From: Deltaproteobacteria bacterium
Lineage (GTDB): Bacteria > Myxococcota_A > Polyangia > Polyangiales > Houyiibacteriaceae
Length of the DNA stretch: 42,599 nt
Direction: 5' to 3'
NCBI GenBank assembly: GCA_013151775.1
Contig: JAADHO010000051.1
Span: 1 to 42,599, forward strand
Shown here: one piece after another, positions 23,801-31,333 of the stretch
How the letters are laid out: every line of letters begins with the position of its first letter
Position numbering within the stretch: position 1 is the stretch's first letter
The notes under the pieces: generated by a model
Told to the model about the DNA's origin: nothing
What the model saw: only the letters and a program-made list of their open reading frames with translations
Databases searched by the model: none
Made by a program: the position numbers and the translations under genes

Positions 23801-25078
23801 TCGCCCGAACGCTTCCGCGCTCACCTCGGTCGCGAGCAGATCCTGCGTTTCCTCGGGCGCACCAACGAGCGCATGCGAGAGCTCACCGAGCTGCGCGCCG
23901 CGGCGGAGGCCAGCGACAACCCACGGATGAAGGCCGAAGCCCTCGGACGGCAGGGACGCTTCGAGCTGGACGGAGGCCGCTCCGAGGGCGTGCGTGCGCT
24001 GCTCGAGGAGGCGCTCGAGGCGGCCCGAGAAGCTGAAGATGCGCGAATCGAGATCGATACACTGCGCATGATGGCGGAGCTGCATCGCGACACGGGAGCG
24101 CCTGCTGAGGCGCTCGAGGCCTGTGATGATGCGCTCGCCCGCGCCGGTACGACGCCGAGCCTCATGGGAGCTCGTGGCTCCGTGCTCGTGCAGCGCGGCA
24201 TCCTGCTGAGGCGTCTCGGAAGGCTGCCCGAGGCATTCGAGGCCTACACCGAGGCGATCGTGATCTTCCGGCGCCTCGGCGTGACCCGCAATGAGGCCTT
24301 CGCGCTCAACTCCTTGGGCGTCGCCTTGGCCTCCGCGGGCGGCTACGAGGACGCCATCGCGGTCATCCGCGCGTCCATCCGACTCGATCGCCTCACGGGG
24401 GATCGTCTCCGCCTCGGGCGCAAACTCTCCAACGTGGGTCAGCTCTACGCCGTGCTCGGAGATCGCGAGCGCGCCACGGAGTTCGTGCAGCGCGCCCTGG
24501 ATGTGTTCGAGGTCGTGGACGACGGGCCTGGACGCTGCGACGCCTTGGCCGCCATGGCCGAGATGCTGCTCGAGGGCCACGAGCTGCCTCTGGCGCGGCG
24601 CGAGCTCGACAGCGCCCGGCGGGTGGCTGTGAAGCTCGGCACTCGCTACGAGCTGTCGCGCGAACGTGTCGTGCGCTCCGAGCTCGAGTTGCTGGCTGGA
24701 GACGCCGAGCTCGCCGAGAAGATGGCGCGCGAAGCCGCGGAGCTCGCCCATCAAGACGGCGTCTTGCCACACGAGGTCGCCGCGCGCACCGCCTTGGCGG
24801 AGGCGCTGATCACCCGCGGCGAGAAGGCCGAGGCCATACAGACGGCGCGGGACACGCGCGCGCTGATCGCCCACGCCGAGGTCGAACGGCGGGAGCGCAT
24901 CGAGCTGCGACTGTCTCGCGTCTTCTCGCGCGCCGGAGAGCAGGCGGAGGCCGCCGCGTGTCTGGCTGCGGGTGCAGAGGTGGTGGCCGCGCGAGCCGCT
25001 CGCATCCGTGATCCAGAGCTTCGAGAACGATACCTGAACACGCCAGACGTCTCGGCCATCGCCGCAGGGGCTCGATGA
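20846..25078 (+). CDS. Multidomain Ser/Thr kinase - cyclase-like - AAA ATPase - TPR protein
   Basis: A 1410-residue cytosolic signalling protein. Residues 15-290 are an active-looking kinase: G-A-G-G-M-A-E-V, Lys48, H152-R-D-V-S-P-Q-N, D-F-G at 172-174. Residues about 340-520 resemble a class III cyclase domain, but the metal aspartates are replaced (V-V-V-V-A-G-N-I-H-G where D-I-S/D-G is expected), so it is probably a catalytically dead sensor. An AAA_16 ATPase follows, with Walker A G-E-L-G-V-G-K-S-A-L near 580 and Walker B V-F-L-W-V-D-A near 700. TPR helices run from about 930 to 1390 (for example R-R-L-G-R-L-P-E-A-F-E-A-Y). This architecture is characteristic of myxobacteria. Its stop overlaps the patatin start (ATGA), making that phospholipase its likely partner. 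Start GTG 20846. Confidence 0.95.
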   Translation: MTQREGEALPETLGRYRISRRLGAGGMAEVFLARSTGAEGIEKVLVLKRILPSFARSAKFIAMFVDEAKLAMRLNHPNIVQVYAFEQVRREFLLAMEFVDGLDLGRLVSRAKKAQRVVHPGIATYVVSEVAKGLDYAHKRRDEQGEPMEIVHRDVSPQNVLLSHDGIVKIADFGIAKARLVSEETGVIKGKFAYMSPEQARGERVDARSDVYALGVLLAELLMGRSMYPGLHGLDVLERVREGQVTPPRQVNPMVSEELNQIVLRALEADPEARYQSARSLAGALARYLHSLDQVYDAEALERFIHAVLPEQARGTGSADADRQTLLSDAAAGTGEVRERRRVVVVAGNIHGDVDDTSSRPGTGEGVPPLRVGEETAKILSEIAYKEDAVLTWPEGRGRARFRFLLGLGKVRVSDPLKAARVAMDVREALEGLSADLLQPVHASLGISRGTVSAVRDAGGRLLRYEPVGAVLDVAERLADAGTCGEILAAGEVYRLARGEFDFDAAEERQVAVKTGAGGARGIRAHRLRGALGRQAREAALKRGPAGGFVGRRRETARIEALYREAVEGRHTLFASLLGELGVGKSALVAELLRDLEPAPHVLRAECTFGNADVPYAAVATVVRSALNINDEAKPDEARVELAVALAALEFEPDHELAARTGLEALVAPLRTKDGEAPVEPSVIARSVELLLAVLATRQPVFLWVDALEFCDAPSLELLRTLMQRSYPVACFVLLSSRPEESLEPVLLGVPELRLQELPETDARALVRKGFDDADVPEEVMAAIVERAGGNPFFLLELVEALLERGVVAVEKTGELRRVTRQPGVPIALPATLEDVVAERLDELPDGPRQVSRWLAVVGSGATVEDLSGLADRPVDADVAELCDRGLLASRGEDGLAFVSGVVRQVVYEGTDPADRVRMHRAVAQRLSARAAVAPARIARHLEYARQDAEAAVAYLDAAEAARAVYSNRDAMRFFARALSLLPDASPERFRAHLGREQILRFLGRTNERMRELTELRAAAEASDNPRMKAEALGRQGRFELDGGRSEGVRALLEEALEAAREAEDARIEIDTLRMMAELHRDTGAPAEALEACDDALARAGTTPSLMGARGSVLVQRGILLRRLGRLPEAFEAYTEAIVIFRRLGVTRNEAFALNSLGVALASAGGYEDAIAVIRASIRLDRLTGDRLRLGRKLSNVGQLYAVLGDRERATEFVQRALDVFEVVDDGPGRCDALAAMAEMLLEGHELPLARRELDSARRVAVKLGTRYELSRERVVRSELELLAGDAELAEKMAREAAELAHQDGVLPHEVAARTALAEALITRGEKAEAIQTARDTRALIAHAEVERRERIELRLSRVFSRAGEQAEAAACLAAGAEVVAARAARIRDPELRERYLNTPDVSAIAAGAR

Positions 25079-26277
25079 GCGCCGTCGGGGTCGTGCTCTC
25101 GGGTGGCGGTGCGCGCGGTGCCTACGAGGCCGGCGTGCTGAGCTACGTCTTCGGAGACCTGGCTCGGGCCCACCCCATCTCGCGCTTGGCGCTGGTCTCT
25201 GGCAGCAGCGTCGGCGCGATCAACGGAGCCTTCTTGGCCGCCATGGCCGGGGATCCGGCGGCGGGAATCGCGAGCCTCGAGCAGACCTGGGCGAACCTCG
25301 AGCTACCCCACGTGCTGCGCTTCGGTGTGCGGCAGGCGACCGAACTGCATCGCGTTTTGCTCGGTGGCAACAAGGCCTCTGGCTTGTTCGACGCCCGGCC
25401 ACTGGCGCGTGTCGTGGGGCAACAGATCCCTTGGAAGCTCTTGCGCCGCAACATCCGCTCGGGCGTCTTGCGAGCGTTCATCGTCTCCGCCACCGACGTC
25501 TCCACAGGGCGCCCTACCATCTTCGTGGACCGCGCCCCGGGCGTGCGGGTGCCGGGCGGGCTGGCGCCCATGGCGCGTGTGCGTCGGGAGCGCATTGGCC
25601 CACACCACGTGCTCGCGTCGGCGGCCATCCCGATCATCTTCCCACCTGTTCAGGTGGGTCCAAACCTGTACTGCGATGGTGGCCTTCGGCTCAACACCCC
25701 GATGGCTCCTGCGATACACCTCGGAGTGCGCAAGCTCTTCGTGGTAGGAGTATCTAGTCCGATACATTCGACTCATCTGCCCGCTCTGGGTCCTGGTCGC
25801 TTTCCCGGCGCGAGCTTTCTGCTGGGCAAGATCATGAACGCCTTCCTGCTCGATCATCTGAACAGCGATCTCGACGAGCTGGCTCGCATCAACAACTACA
25901 TCGAGGATGGCTGCGCGGTCTACGGGAAGGACTTCATCGAGCGCATCAACCAAGAGTCTGCCAAGCGTGGTGAGCCCGCACGCCAGATCGTGAGGGCGCT
26001 CGCGGTGCGGCCCACGGTCGACTTGGGGCGTGTCGCATCCGAGCACCTCCGCAGAAACCGCGCGCGTTTCGGTCGCGTGCTGGGTCGAGCGTTCCTGCGT
26101 CTGCTGGATGTGGGAGAGGGCGCTGACGCAGATCTCGCGAGCTATCTTCTCTTCGATGGTGACTTCGCCCGACGACTGATGGATCTCGGCCGCGCCGACG
26201 CCCGCGCTCTCGCTCCAGAGATCTTGGAGTTCCTCACACCGGCACCAAGCGAAGCCAGCATCATCCCCGACTCCTAG
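25075..26277 (+). CDS. Patatin-like phospholipase
   Basis: A 400-residue lipid acyl hydrolase of the patatin/RssA type. The oxyanion loop is S-G-G-G-A-R-G-A-Y (residues 9-17), the nucleophile is Ser45 in G-S-S-V-G, and the catalytic Asp201 is in C-D-G-G. The Ser-Asp dyad is therefore complete. No signal peptide is present, so it should act on inner-membrane lipids or be delivered by another system. A middle section of about 60 residues between GSSVG and DGG and a C-terminal helical extension are longer than in the shortest bacterial members. It is coupled to the large kinase/TPR protein by an ATGA overlap, so its activity may be controlled by that protein. Confidence 0.95.
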   Translation: MSAVGVVLSGGGARGAYEAGVLSYVFGDLARAHPISRLALVSGSSVGAINGAFLAAMAGDPAAGIASLEQTWANLELPHVLRFGVRQATELHRVLLGGNKASGLFDARPLARVVGQQIPWKLLRRNIRSGVLRAFIVSATDVSTGRPTIFVDRAPGVRVPGGLAPMARVRRERIGPHHVLASAAIPIIFPPVQVGPNLYCDGGLRLNTPMAPAIHLGVRKLFVVGVSSPIHSTHLPALGPGRFPGASFLLGKIMNAFLLDHLNSDLDELARINNYIEDGCAVYGKDFIERINQESAKRGEPARQIVRALAVRPTVDLGRVASEHLRRNRARFGRVLGRAFLRLLDVGEGADADLASYLLFDGDFARRLMDLGRADARALAPEILEFLTPAPSEASIIPDS

Positions 26278-26348
26278 CCTAGTTTCCACAGCCGAGGAGA
26301 GCCCGTGGACGAACTGTGGACGAAGTCTGCTAACCCGTTGAAGTCACG

Positions 26349-26403
26349 ATCATATCGACACATGTAATCGCTGTGCTACAATTGTGGACAGGTATCATAT
26401 CGA
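26349..26403. promoter_or_regulatory. Duplicated ATCATATCGA motif around a promoter
   Basis: The 10-mer ATCATATCGA occurs exactly at 26349-26358 and at 26394-26403, with starts 45 bases apart. The 132-base gap is conspicuously AT-richer than its surroundings. The first copy overlaps the candidate -35 and the second follows the predicted start site. This layout fits a transcription factor binding at two sites, roughly four helical turns apart. Confidence 0.5.
26355..26382 (+). promoter_or_regulatory. Candidate sigma-70 promoter of the TPR gene
   Basis: TCGACA (26355-26360, five of six matches to TTGACA) and TACAAT (26377-26382, five of six matches to TATAAT) are separated by 16 bases. The expected transcript starts near 26389, about 20 bases before GTG 26410. 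It is the best consensus-like promoter noticed in the window. Confidence 0.5.
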
Positions 26404-26409
26404 GGCCGT

Positions 26410-27153
26410 GTGACGGAAGCTACGCTCGACGCTGAGCAGACCGCAGAGGAGCACCTCTGGGGAGCCCTGCATGCCGCGAACGCGCCAGACCGTCTGAAGC
26501 GCGCGCGACAAGGTCTGCACGCCCTGGTGGCGGAGTCGGAGCCAGATACACGCGTCCTGCTGCTGCGCCAAGCCTATCTAGCGCATCTGGAGCTGGGAGA
26601 ATTGCAGGAGGCCCTGACAACCACTCAGACGATGGGCGAGGTGGGTTCGCTGCGGGACATCGTGCTCGCGGATCGGGCGAGGGTGGAGTGGGCCATGGGC
26701 GACGCCCAGTCGGCGATCGAGGCCCAGCGCCTGGCCGTGCGCGCGGCTCCTGCGAGTCGCCGGAGTTTCCATCTCTGGAGCCTGGCGACTCTGCAACATT
26801 TCGCAGATGATACACAGGCTGCGCTGACGACCTTGGAGAAGGCCGAGCAGTGGGCCGAGAGGGATGGGCCCTTGGTGCGAGCGCACGCTGCCTACGTGCG
26901 GCTCGATGCCGAGCTGCCTATCGAGGACCTGGCGGGTGTGCTCGACGAGCTCGAACGCTCACCCGCACGCGAGGGCTATGGGGCCTATCTACTCGGGATG
27001 CTCAAGTATCATATTCGAGACAGGCGTGCAGCGGCCGTGCATCTGCGCGCCTTCCTGACTCGGAACGCCTCGGTCGACGCCGCCAAGCGCCTCACCCTCG
27101 CCGAGGAGCTGGCGCGGGCTCGACGAGCGCTCGCGGACATCGAGTCCGACTAG
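26410..27153 (+). CDS. TPR-like helical repeat protein
   Basis: A 247-residue soluble protein built of helix pairs. Segments such as L-R-Q-A-Y-L-A-H-L-E-L-G-E-L-Q-E-A-L, D-R-A-R-V-E-W-A-M-G-D-A-Q-S-A-I-E-A and A-L-T-T-L-E-K-A-E-Q-W-A-E have the spacing of tetratricopeptide repeats, so it probably scaffolds protein contacts. No catalytic domain is present. It follows the patatin gene after a 132-base gap with its own promoter and a duplicated 10-mer. That suggests control separate from the kinase-patatin unit. Start GTG 26410 (V-T-E-A-T-L-D). Confidence 0.8.
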   Translation: MTEATLDAEQTAEEHLWGALHAANAPDRLKRARQGLHALVAESEPDTRVLLLRQAYLAHLELGELQEALTTTQTMGEVGSLRDIVLADRARVEWAMGDAQSAIEAQRLAVRAAPASRRSFHLWSLATLQHFADDTQAALTTLEKAEQWAERDGPLVRAHAAYVRLDAELPIEDLAGVLDELERSPAREGYGAYLLGMLKYHIRDRRAAAVHLRAFLTRNASVDAAKRLTLAEELARARRALADIESD

Positions 27154-27225
27154 CCCGAAGGGGGGGGCCTGGGCGTCGCCGCAAAACTCCGCTACCTTGC
27201 GCGCCATCCACAGGGAGGTCTCTTC

Positions 27226-28668
27226 ATGAGCCCAGCGCGCGCACTCCTCTTCTCGTCCCTCTACCTCAGCCTCGGCGGCTTCTTCACGGCCTGCTCCAAT
27301 AGCCACAGCGTGGACGCTGACGCCGGCATCGTCTTTGACGCCAGCCGAGACGGCAGGGCGCCAGACACGGACGGAGCTGTACTCCCCGACGCGGGCCCTG
27401 CCCCCGTCTGTGGAGACTCTCGCCTCGACCCGGGCGAACAATGCGACGATGGCAACACCACGGACGGCGACGGCTGCAGCGGCGCGTGCAGGCGCGAGGC
27501 GTACTGCGGAGACGGCACGCTCGACCCAGGAGAGCTGTGCGACGATGGCAACCACCGCTCGGGCGACGGCTGCCGCTCCGACTGCGCCTCGGACGAGAGC
27601 TGTGGCAACGGCGTGCGCGACATCGTCGTCGGCGAGCAATGCGACGATGGCAACATGCTGGACGGCGACGGCTGCAGCGCCGACTGTCTCTCCCTCGAGA
27701 GCTGTGGCAACGGGATGCTCGACCCCGGCGAGCAATGCGACGACGCCAACTCCGACCGTTGGGATGGCTGCGCACCGGACTGCTACATCGAGCTGAGCCA
27801 GGTCATCCAGACCTTGGCCTTCGCGGGCAGTGGCTCCGGCTGCGACTTCAGCGGCGACGGTGTGGCCGACAATCAGCTCGCCGTGGCCCTCGGCCCCGTC
27901 CTGCCCCTGCTCAACGACATGGGCATCCAGCAGGGCATCGACAACGGCAACGTGATCCTGCTGATGAGCATGCTCGGTATGGACGATCTGACCGGCGCTG
28001 ACGACGACTCGCTGACCGTGGCGTGGATGCAGGGCGCAGATCCCGACGGCGACCCCAGCAACAACTTCAGCGGCAGCGCGACCTTGGCGCCCTCGGGTGG
28101 CTCCTTCGACACGGCGGGCAACCCCACGACCTCCTTCGCCAGTAGCCTGATGAGCAGCCAGCTCAACGGTGGACCCGAGGACATCGAGCTTCCGATCGCG
28201 GTCTTGCCCATCGAGCTGATGGGCGCCCAGATCTCGGGCACCACGCGCGCCGTGGCGGGCGAGCTGCACGACATCCAAGAAGGTCAGCTCTGCGGCGCCA
28301 TCCCGGTCACGACCTTCGCCTTCTTGCCCAACCTGCTCGACATGTTCACCGGCATGGCCAGCGAGGGCTGCGACGGCACGGCCGGCGCGACCTCCATGGC
28401 CGACGTGATGGTCGGCGGCACACCTCGTGGTTCACTGATCGCGCTGCGCGGCACGCAGCCCGACGTGGACGTGGACGGTGACGGACTCGAGTCCTTCGAG
28501 GTCGTTCGCAGAGGCGCCACCGGCTGTCAGCCGGTGATCACCGCCTGCATCGATGGCGACGGAACCCGAGTCGAAGGCCGCGACTGCGCCCTCGACCCAC
28601 GCTTCGAAGACGGCTTCTCCGCCTCCCTCGACTTCACCTCGATCCGCGCCAACCTCGTCGCGCCCTGA
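27226..28668 (+). CDS. DUF4215 (C-D-D-G-N repeat) lipoprotein
   Basis: A 480-residue secreted lipoprotein. The signal peptide ends in G-G-F-F-T-A-C (Cys23) and is followed by a short Asp/Ala linker. Four copies of the myxobacterial cysteine-rich DUF4215 module follow (about residues 60-190): [11 protein letters not shown] then D-G-D-G-C-S, with small variations and a near-exact DNA repeat around CAATGCGACGATGGCAAC. The C-terminal 290 residues have no recognised domain but are rich in Gly, Asp and Thr, like an extracellular beta fold. The modules are predicted to be disulfide-bonded and calcium-associated; their function is unknown. GGGAGG precedes the ATG at a good distance, unlike most genes here. 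Confidence 0.9.
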   Translation: MSPARALLFSSLYLSLGGFFTACSNSHSVDADAGIVFDASRDGRAPDTDGAVLPDAGPAPVCGDSRLDPGEQCDDGNTTDGDGCSGACRREAYCGDGTLDPGELCDDGNHRSGDGCRSDCASDESCGNGVRDIVVGEQCDDGNMLDGDGCSADCLSLESCGNGMLDPGEQCDDANSDRWDGCAPDCYIELSQVIQTLAFAGSGSGCDFSGDGVADNQLAVALGPVLPLLNDMGIQQGIDNGNVILLMSMLGMDDLTGADDDSLTVAWMQGADPDGDPSNNFSGSATLAPSGGSFDTAGNPTTSFASSLMSSQLNGGPEDIELPIAVLPIELMGAQISGTTRAVAGELHDIQEGQLCGAIPVTTFAFLPNLLDMFTGMASEGCDGTAGATSMADVMVGGTPRGSLIALRGTQPDVDVDGDGLESFEVVRRGATGCQPVITACIDGDGTRVEGRDCALDPRFEDGFSASLDFTSIRANLVAP

Positions 28669-28776
28669 GCTGGGCGGTCGACTGGCGCGTGAGCCGAAGC
28701 CATGGACTCGCTCGACCTCCGACGCAGCCGGGAGTGCGTGCGGGAACTAGATCGCGCTCCGCCGCCGATCACGTGC

Positions 28777-28782
28777 TATCGT
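28777..28782 (+). promoter_or_regulatory. Candidate -10 element of the cyclic-nucleotide-binding protein
   Basis: GTGCTATCGT contains TATCGT, ten bases before the ATG, without a Shine-Dalgarno sequence. It shares the GCTA prefix of the other short-leader promoters. Confidence 0.3.
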
Positions 28783-28792
28783 CCTCGGCCCC

Positions 28793-30127
28793 ATGACCGG
28801 CGAACGCGACGACTCCATCAGCAAGCTCTCTCCCCTCGACGTCGCGCACCAACGCCGCCTCGAGGGCGACGCCGCGGGCGCGTTGAGACACGCGCTGCCG
28901 ATGCTCGAGTCGGACATGGCGCAGGTCGGCGCGGCGGCGCTGATCTGCCGTGTGCTGATCGACGCGGATCGCTCCTTCGTCGCAGGCGAGGTGGCCAAGC
29001 GCTTGGTGGACGCCTTCTGTCGACGTGGGGACCTGCCGGCCGCGGTGGTCGCCGCGTCCATGGCCGAGAGCGCCGGCGAAGACGCCGCTGCCCTGCATCA
29101 GAGCATCGCCGAGGTCTTCGGCGCGGACTCGAAGCGCATCGGGGACGTACCTCCGGCGCCGCCTCCGCTGCCTGCAGCCGACGCGAAGGTGCTGCCCGCG
29201 ACGCTGAAGCTCGAGGCCCTGCTCGATCGCGCGGAGACCAGCCTCGAAAAATACCTGGCGTCGGACGACGCGACGGCGAAGGATTCACCCGTGCCTCGCT
29301 TGCCGCTCTTCGCCAAGCTCGCTCCGGAGGCCTTGGCGGTGTTGCTCGCTGCCTTCGAGGTGATCGAGCGCGCCGAAGACGACACGGTGATCGACCAAGG
29401 TGAGGAGGGACGGGAGGCCTTCGTGGTGGCGCGCGGCGCTCTGCGCGTCGTGCGTGACGTCGGGCAAGAGTCGGAGCTGCTGCTCGCGGCCCTCGGCCCC
29501 GGCGCCATCTTCGGTGAGATGGCCCTCGTCAGCGACGCCCTGCGCGCCGCTTCGGTGATCGCGGTGGAGCCGGTGATCCTGCTCGCCGCAGGACGCGACG
29601 CCCTGGAGTCCTTGGCCGCGCGCGAGGAGGTCGTGGGCGCCGAGCTCGGCGCCTTCTGTCAGGGGCGCATGGTCTCGAACCTCATCCGCCACAGCGCCAT
29701 CTTGGGCAGCGTTCCGCCCGACGAACGGCGCGAGTTGGTGCAGCGCTTCCAGACGCGCACCTTCGCTCCCGGCGAGAAGTTGATCGAGCGTGACCACGAC
29801 GTCGACGGCCTGTATCTCGTCGCGAGCGGCTGCGTCGAGGTCGTGGGTGAGGACGAAGACGGAGACAGCATCCGCATCGCCGCTCTGGGGCCCGGCGACG
29901 TCGTGGGCGAGATCTCCCTGCTCTTGCGTCGGGAGGCCACCGCGGACGTGGTCGCCAAGCACCCCACTGTCGCGCTGTGGCTCGAGAAGGACGCCTTCCG
30001 TGAGGTCATCCGCGAGCATCCCGCCCTGCTCGGCGAACTCTACGAAACCGCGACCCGACGCGAAGAGGAGACCCGCAGCGTGGTCGCCCAAGAGGCCCTC
30101 GAACTCGGCGACATCATCCTCCTGTGA
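28793..30127 (+). CDS. Protein with two cyclic-nucleotide-binding domains
   Basis: A 444-residue cytosolic protein. Residues about 1-110 are helical and TPR-like, followed by a Pro/Ala linker. Two Crp-type cyclic-nucleotide-binding beta-barrels follow: the first at about 165-280 with G-P-G-A-I-F-G-E-M-A-L, and the second at about 305-425 with G-P-G-D-V-V-G-E-I-S-L-L. Both keep the phosphate-binding G-E-x-x/L helix start. The usual following Arg (R-x-A) appears as L-R-A-A-S-V in the first and R-R-E-A-T-A in the second. There is no DNA-binding domain, so it is an effector or scaffold, not a Crp regulator. The class III cyclase at 8389-9996 could supply its ligand. It ends about 40 bases before the RiPP-type genes. 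Confidence 0.9.
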   Translation: MTGERDDSISKLSPLDVAHQRRLEGDAAGALRHALPMLESDMAQVGAAALICRVLIDADRSFVAGEVAKRLVDAFCRRGDLPAAVVAASMAESAGEDAAALHQSIAEVFGADSKRIGDVPPAPPPLPAADAKVLPATLKLEALLDRAETSLEKYLASDDATAKDSPVPRLPLFAKLAPEALAVLLAAFEVIERAEDDTVIDQGEEGREAFVVARGALRVVRDVGQESELLLAALGPGAIFGEMALVSDALRAASVIAVEPVILLAAGRDALESLAAREEVVGAELGAFCQGRMVSNLIRHSAILGSVPPDERRELVQRFQTRTFAPGEKLIERDHDVDGLYLVASGCVEVVGEDEDGDSIRIAALGPGDVVGEISLLLRREATADVVAKHPTVALWLEKDAFREVIREHPALLGELYETATRREEETRSVVAQEALELGDIILL

Positions 30128-30167
30128 TGCGACTTGAACAGATCCACGTCGGGACGAAACCTCTGTG

Positions 30168-31049
30168 ATGATGATGCCTCTAGCCCAGCCCTGCACCGAA
30201 ATCGGGAAGACCACGCGACTGAGCTTCGGAGGCGTCGAGGTGGAGTTGCTCGCGGACACCGCGCTGAGCCTGCCCGACACACACCTCGCTTGCGTCCCCT
30301 CGGGCTCCACGCCAACGGGGACTCCACGTGTGGTGTGCAGCGTGAACACCGACGCCTCGCTCCTTGGAGAGCGCCGCGAGACGCGTGCGATCACGCTCTC
30401 TGACGATGGTGATTGCCTGAAGACCCCGGGTGGGCGTCTGCGGCTCTCGAAGACCGGCGCTCGATGCTGGGTGGCGAGCGGTCGCGTCGCGCCTTCGGAG
30501 ACGGCGCTGGGAGCTCTGCTCGAAGGCCTCACCGCGGCCGTGCTCGAGCTGTCCGGCGGTCTGGTGATGCACGCGGCCGGTGTCGAACTAGACGGCAAGG
30601 CCTACCTCTTCGTGGGACCATCGGGTGCGGGCAAGACCACAGCGGCGGGTCAGGTCTTTGGCGGGCGCAGCTTCACCGTGGACCGCGTGGCGCTGTGCAT
30701 CTCGGCCCATGGCGCAGAGGCGTGGGCATTGCCAGGTGGCACGAAGCCAGACGAAATCGCTCCGCCAAGCGCACATGCTCGACTGCCCCTCGGAGGTGTG
30801 CTCCGGGTAGTGCAGGCGTCCAGAGTGCTCGCCCTCGAGCTAGCATCACATCAGGCGCTGTTGGTCTTGCGCGAGTCCATCTTGACGACGAACTCGAGTC
30901 AGGGCGCCGAGGAGCGGCGCCTCGACGCGATCCAACACTTCCTCTCTCCGGCGCCGATCGTTCGACTCGAGTTCGGCCTTGGTGCGCCTCTGGCGCACAG
31001 CTTGCGGTCGCTCGAAAGCCGCGCGACGAGACCTCGGGAGACTCCGTGA
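30168..31049 (+). CDS. HprK-related kinase of a RiPP locus
   Basis: A protein of about 293 residues with an HPr kinase-like P-loop domain in its second half: H-A-A-G-V, then Y-L-F-V-G-P-S-G-A-G-K-T-T (P-loop at about 150-158), then F-T-V-D-R-V-A-L, matching the Asp-containing strand of HprK-type enzymes. The N-terminal half is unassigned. Relatives without the HprK sensor domain occur in peptide-modification clusters, and lasso-peptide kinases of this fold phosphorylate a C-terminal serine. No HPr or PTS gene is seen here. The stop overlaps the PqqD-like start (GTGA). Several starts are possible: GTG 30165 and ATGs 30168, 30171 and 30174; 30168 is a compromise, and no strong Shine-Dalgarno sequence separates them. 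Confidence 0.88.
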   Translation: MMMPLAQPCTEIGKTTRLSFGGVEVELLADTALSLPDTHLACVPSGSTPTGTPRVVCSVNTDASLLGERRETRAITLSDDGDCLKTPGGRLRLSKTGARCWVASGRVAPSETALGALLEGLTAAVLELSGGLVMHAAGVELDGKAYLFVGPSGAGKTTAAGQVFGGRSFTVDRVALCISAHGAEAWALPGGTKPDEIAPPSAHARLPLGGVLRVVQASRVLALELASHQALLVLRESILTTNSSQGAEERRLDAIQHFLSPAPIVRLEFGLGAPLAHSLRSLESRATRPRETP

Positions 31050-31333
31050 AACCGCCCCTTCGCGTCCGGCAGTCGGAACGTCTTGCGGCTCGAACTATCG
31101 ATGGAAAGGGCGTGGTGATCGTGCTGGATCGCCAGATCGTGCACACGTTGAACGCTGTCGGGATGCGGGTGTTCGACCTCGCGGATGGACGTAGCACGGA
31201 CGAGATCGCTCAGGCTCTGATCGGGGAGTTCGACGTATCCCAAGAACAGGCCCATGCGGACGTGGATATATTTGTGCAAGAGTTGCTCGGACTCGGTGCT
31301 CTCGAAGAAGTAGAGCAGGGAGATCCCGCGTGA
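31046..31333 (+). CDS. PqqD-like RiPP recognition protein
   Basis: A 95-residue protein of the PqqD family, a small winged-helix recognition element that binds the leader of a precursor peptide and presents it to a radical SAM enzyme. Typical features are the N-terminal strands (V-V-I-V-L-D-R-Q-I-V-H-T-L-N) and G-M-R-V-F-D-L-A-D-G-R-S-T. The helical end is I-A-Q-A-L-I-G-E-F-D-V. It overlaps the HprK-like stop (GTGA) and the radical SAM start (GTGA), so the three proteins are made in a coupled way. GTG 31046 is the only start consistent with the overlap and the family length. Confidence 0.93.
   Translation: MKPPLRVRQSERLAARTIDGKGVVIVLDRQIVHTLNAVGMRVFDLADGRSTDEIAQALIGEFDVSQEQAHADVDIFVQELLGLGALEEVEQGDPA

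Noticed and set aside
22277-24874. An 865-codon open frame on the minus strand inside the large kinase gene
   Set aside because: It is antisense to clear kinase, AAA and TPR sequence. Long antisense frames are expected in high-GC coding DNA, and its translation has no recognisable motif.
26281-26409. Chromosomal replication origin
   Set aside because: The DnaA-like words each miss two of nine bases, and no dnaA, dnaN, gidA or rpmH gene is nearby, so it is recorded only as a promoter curiosity.
27438-27760. Mobile repeat or insertion element
   Set aside because: The DNA repeats come from the four DUF4215 protein modules (C-D-D-G-N) and lie in a single intact frame.
30168-31049. Genuine HPr kinase/phosphorylase of the sugar phosphotransferase system
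   Set aside because: There is no HPr or other PTS gene in the window, the N-terminal half does not look like the HprK sensor domain, and it overlaps a PqqD gene.
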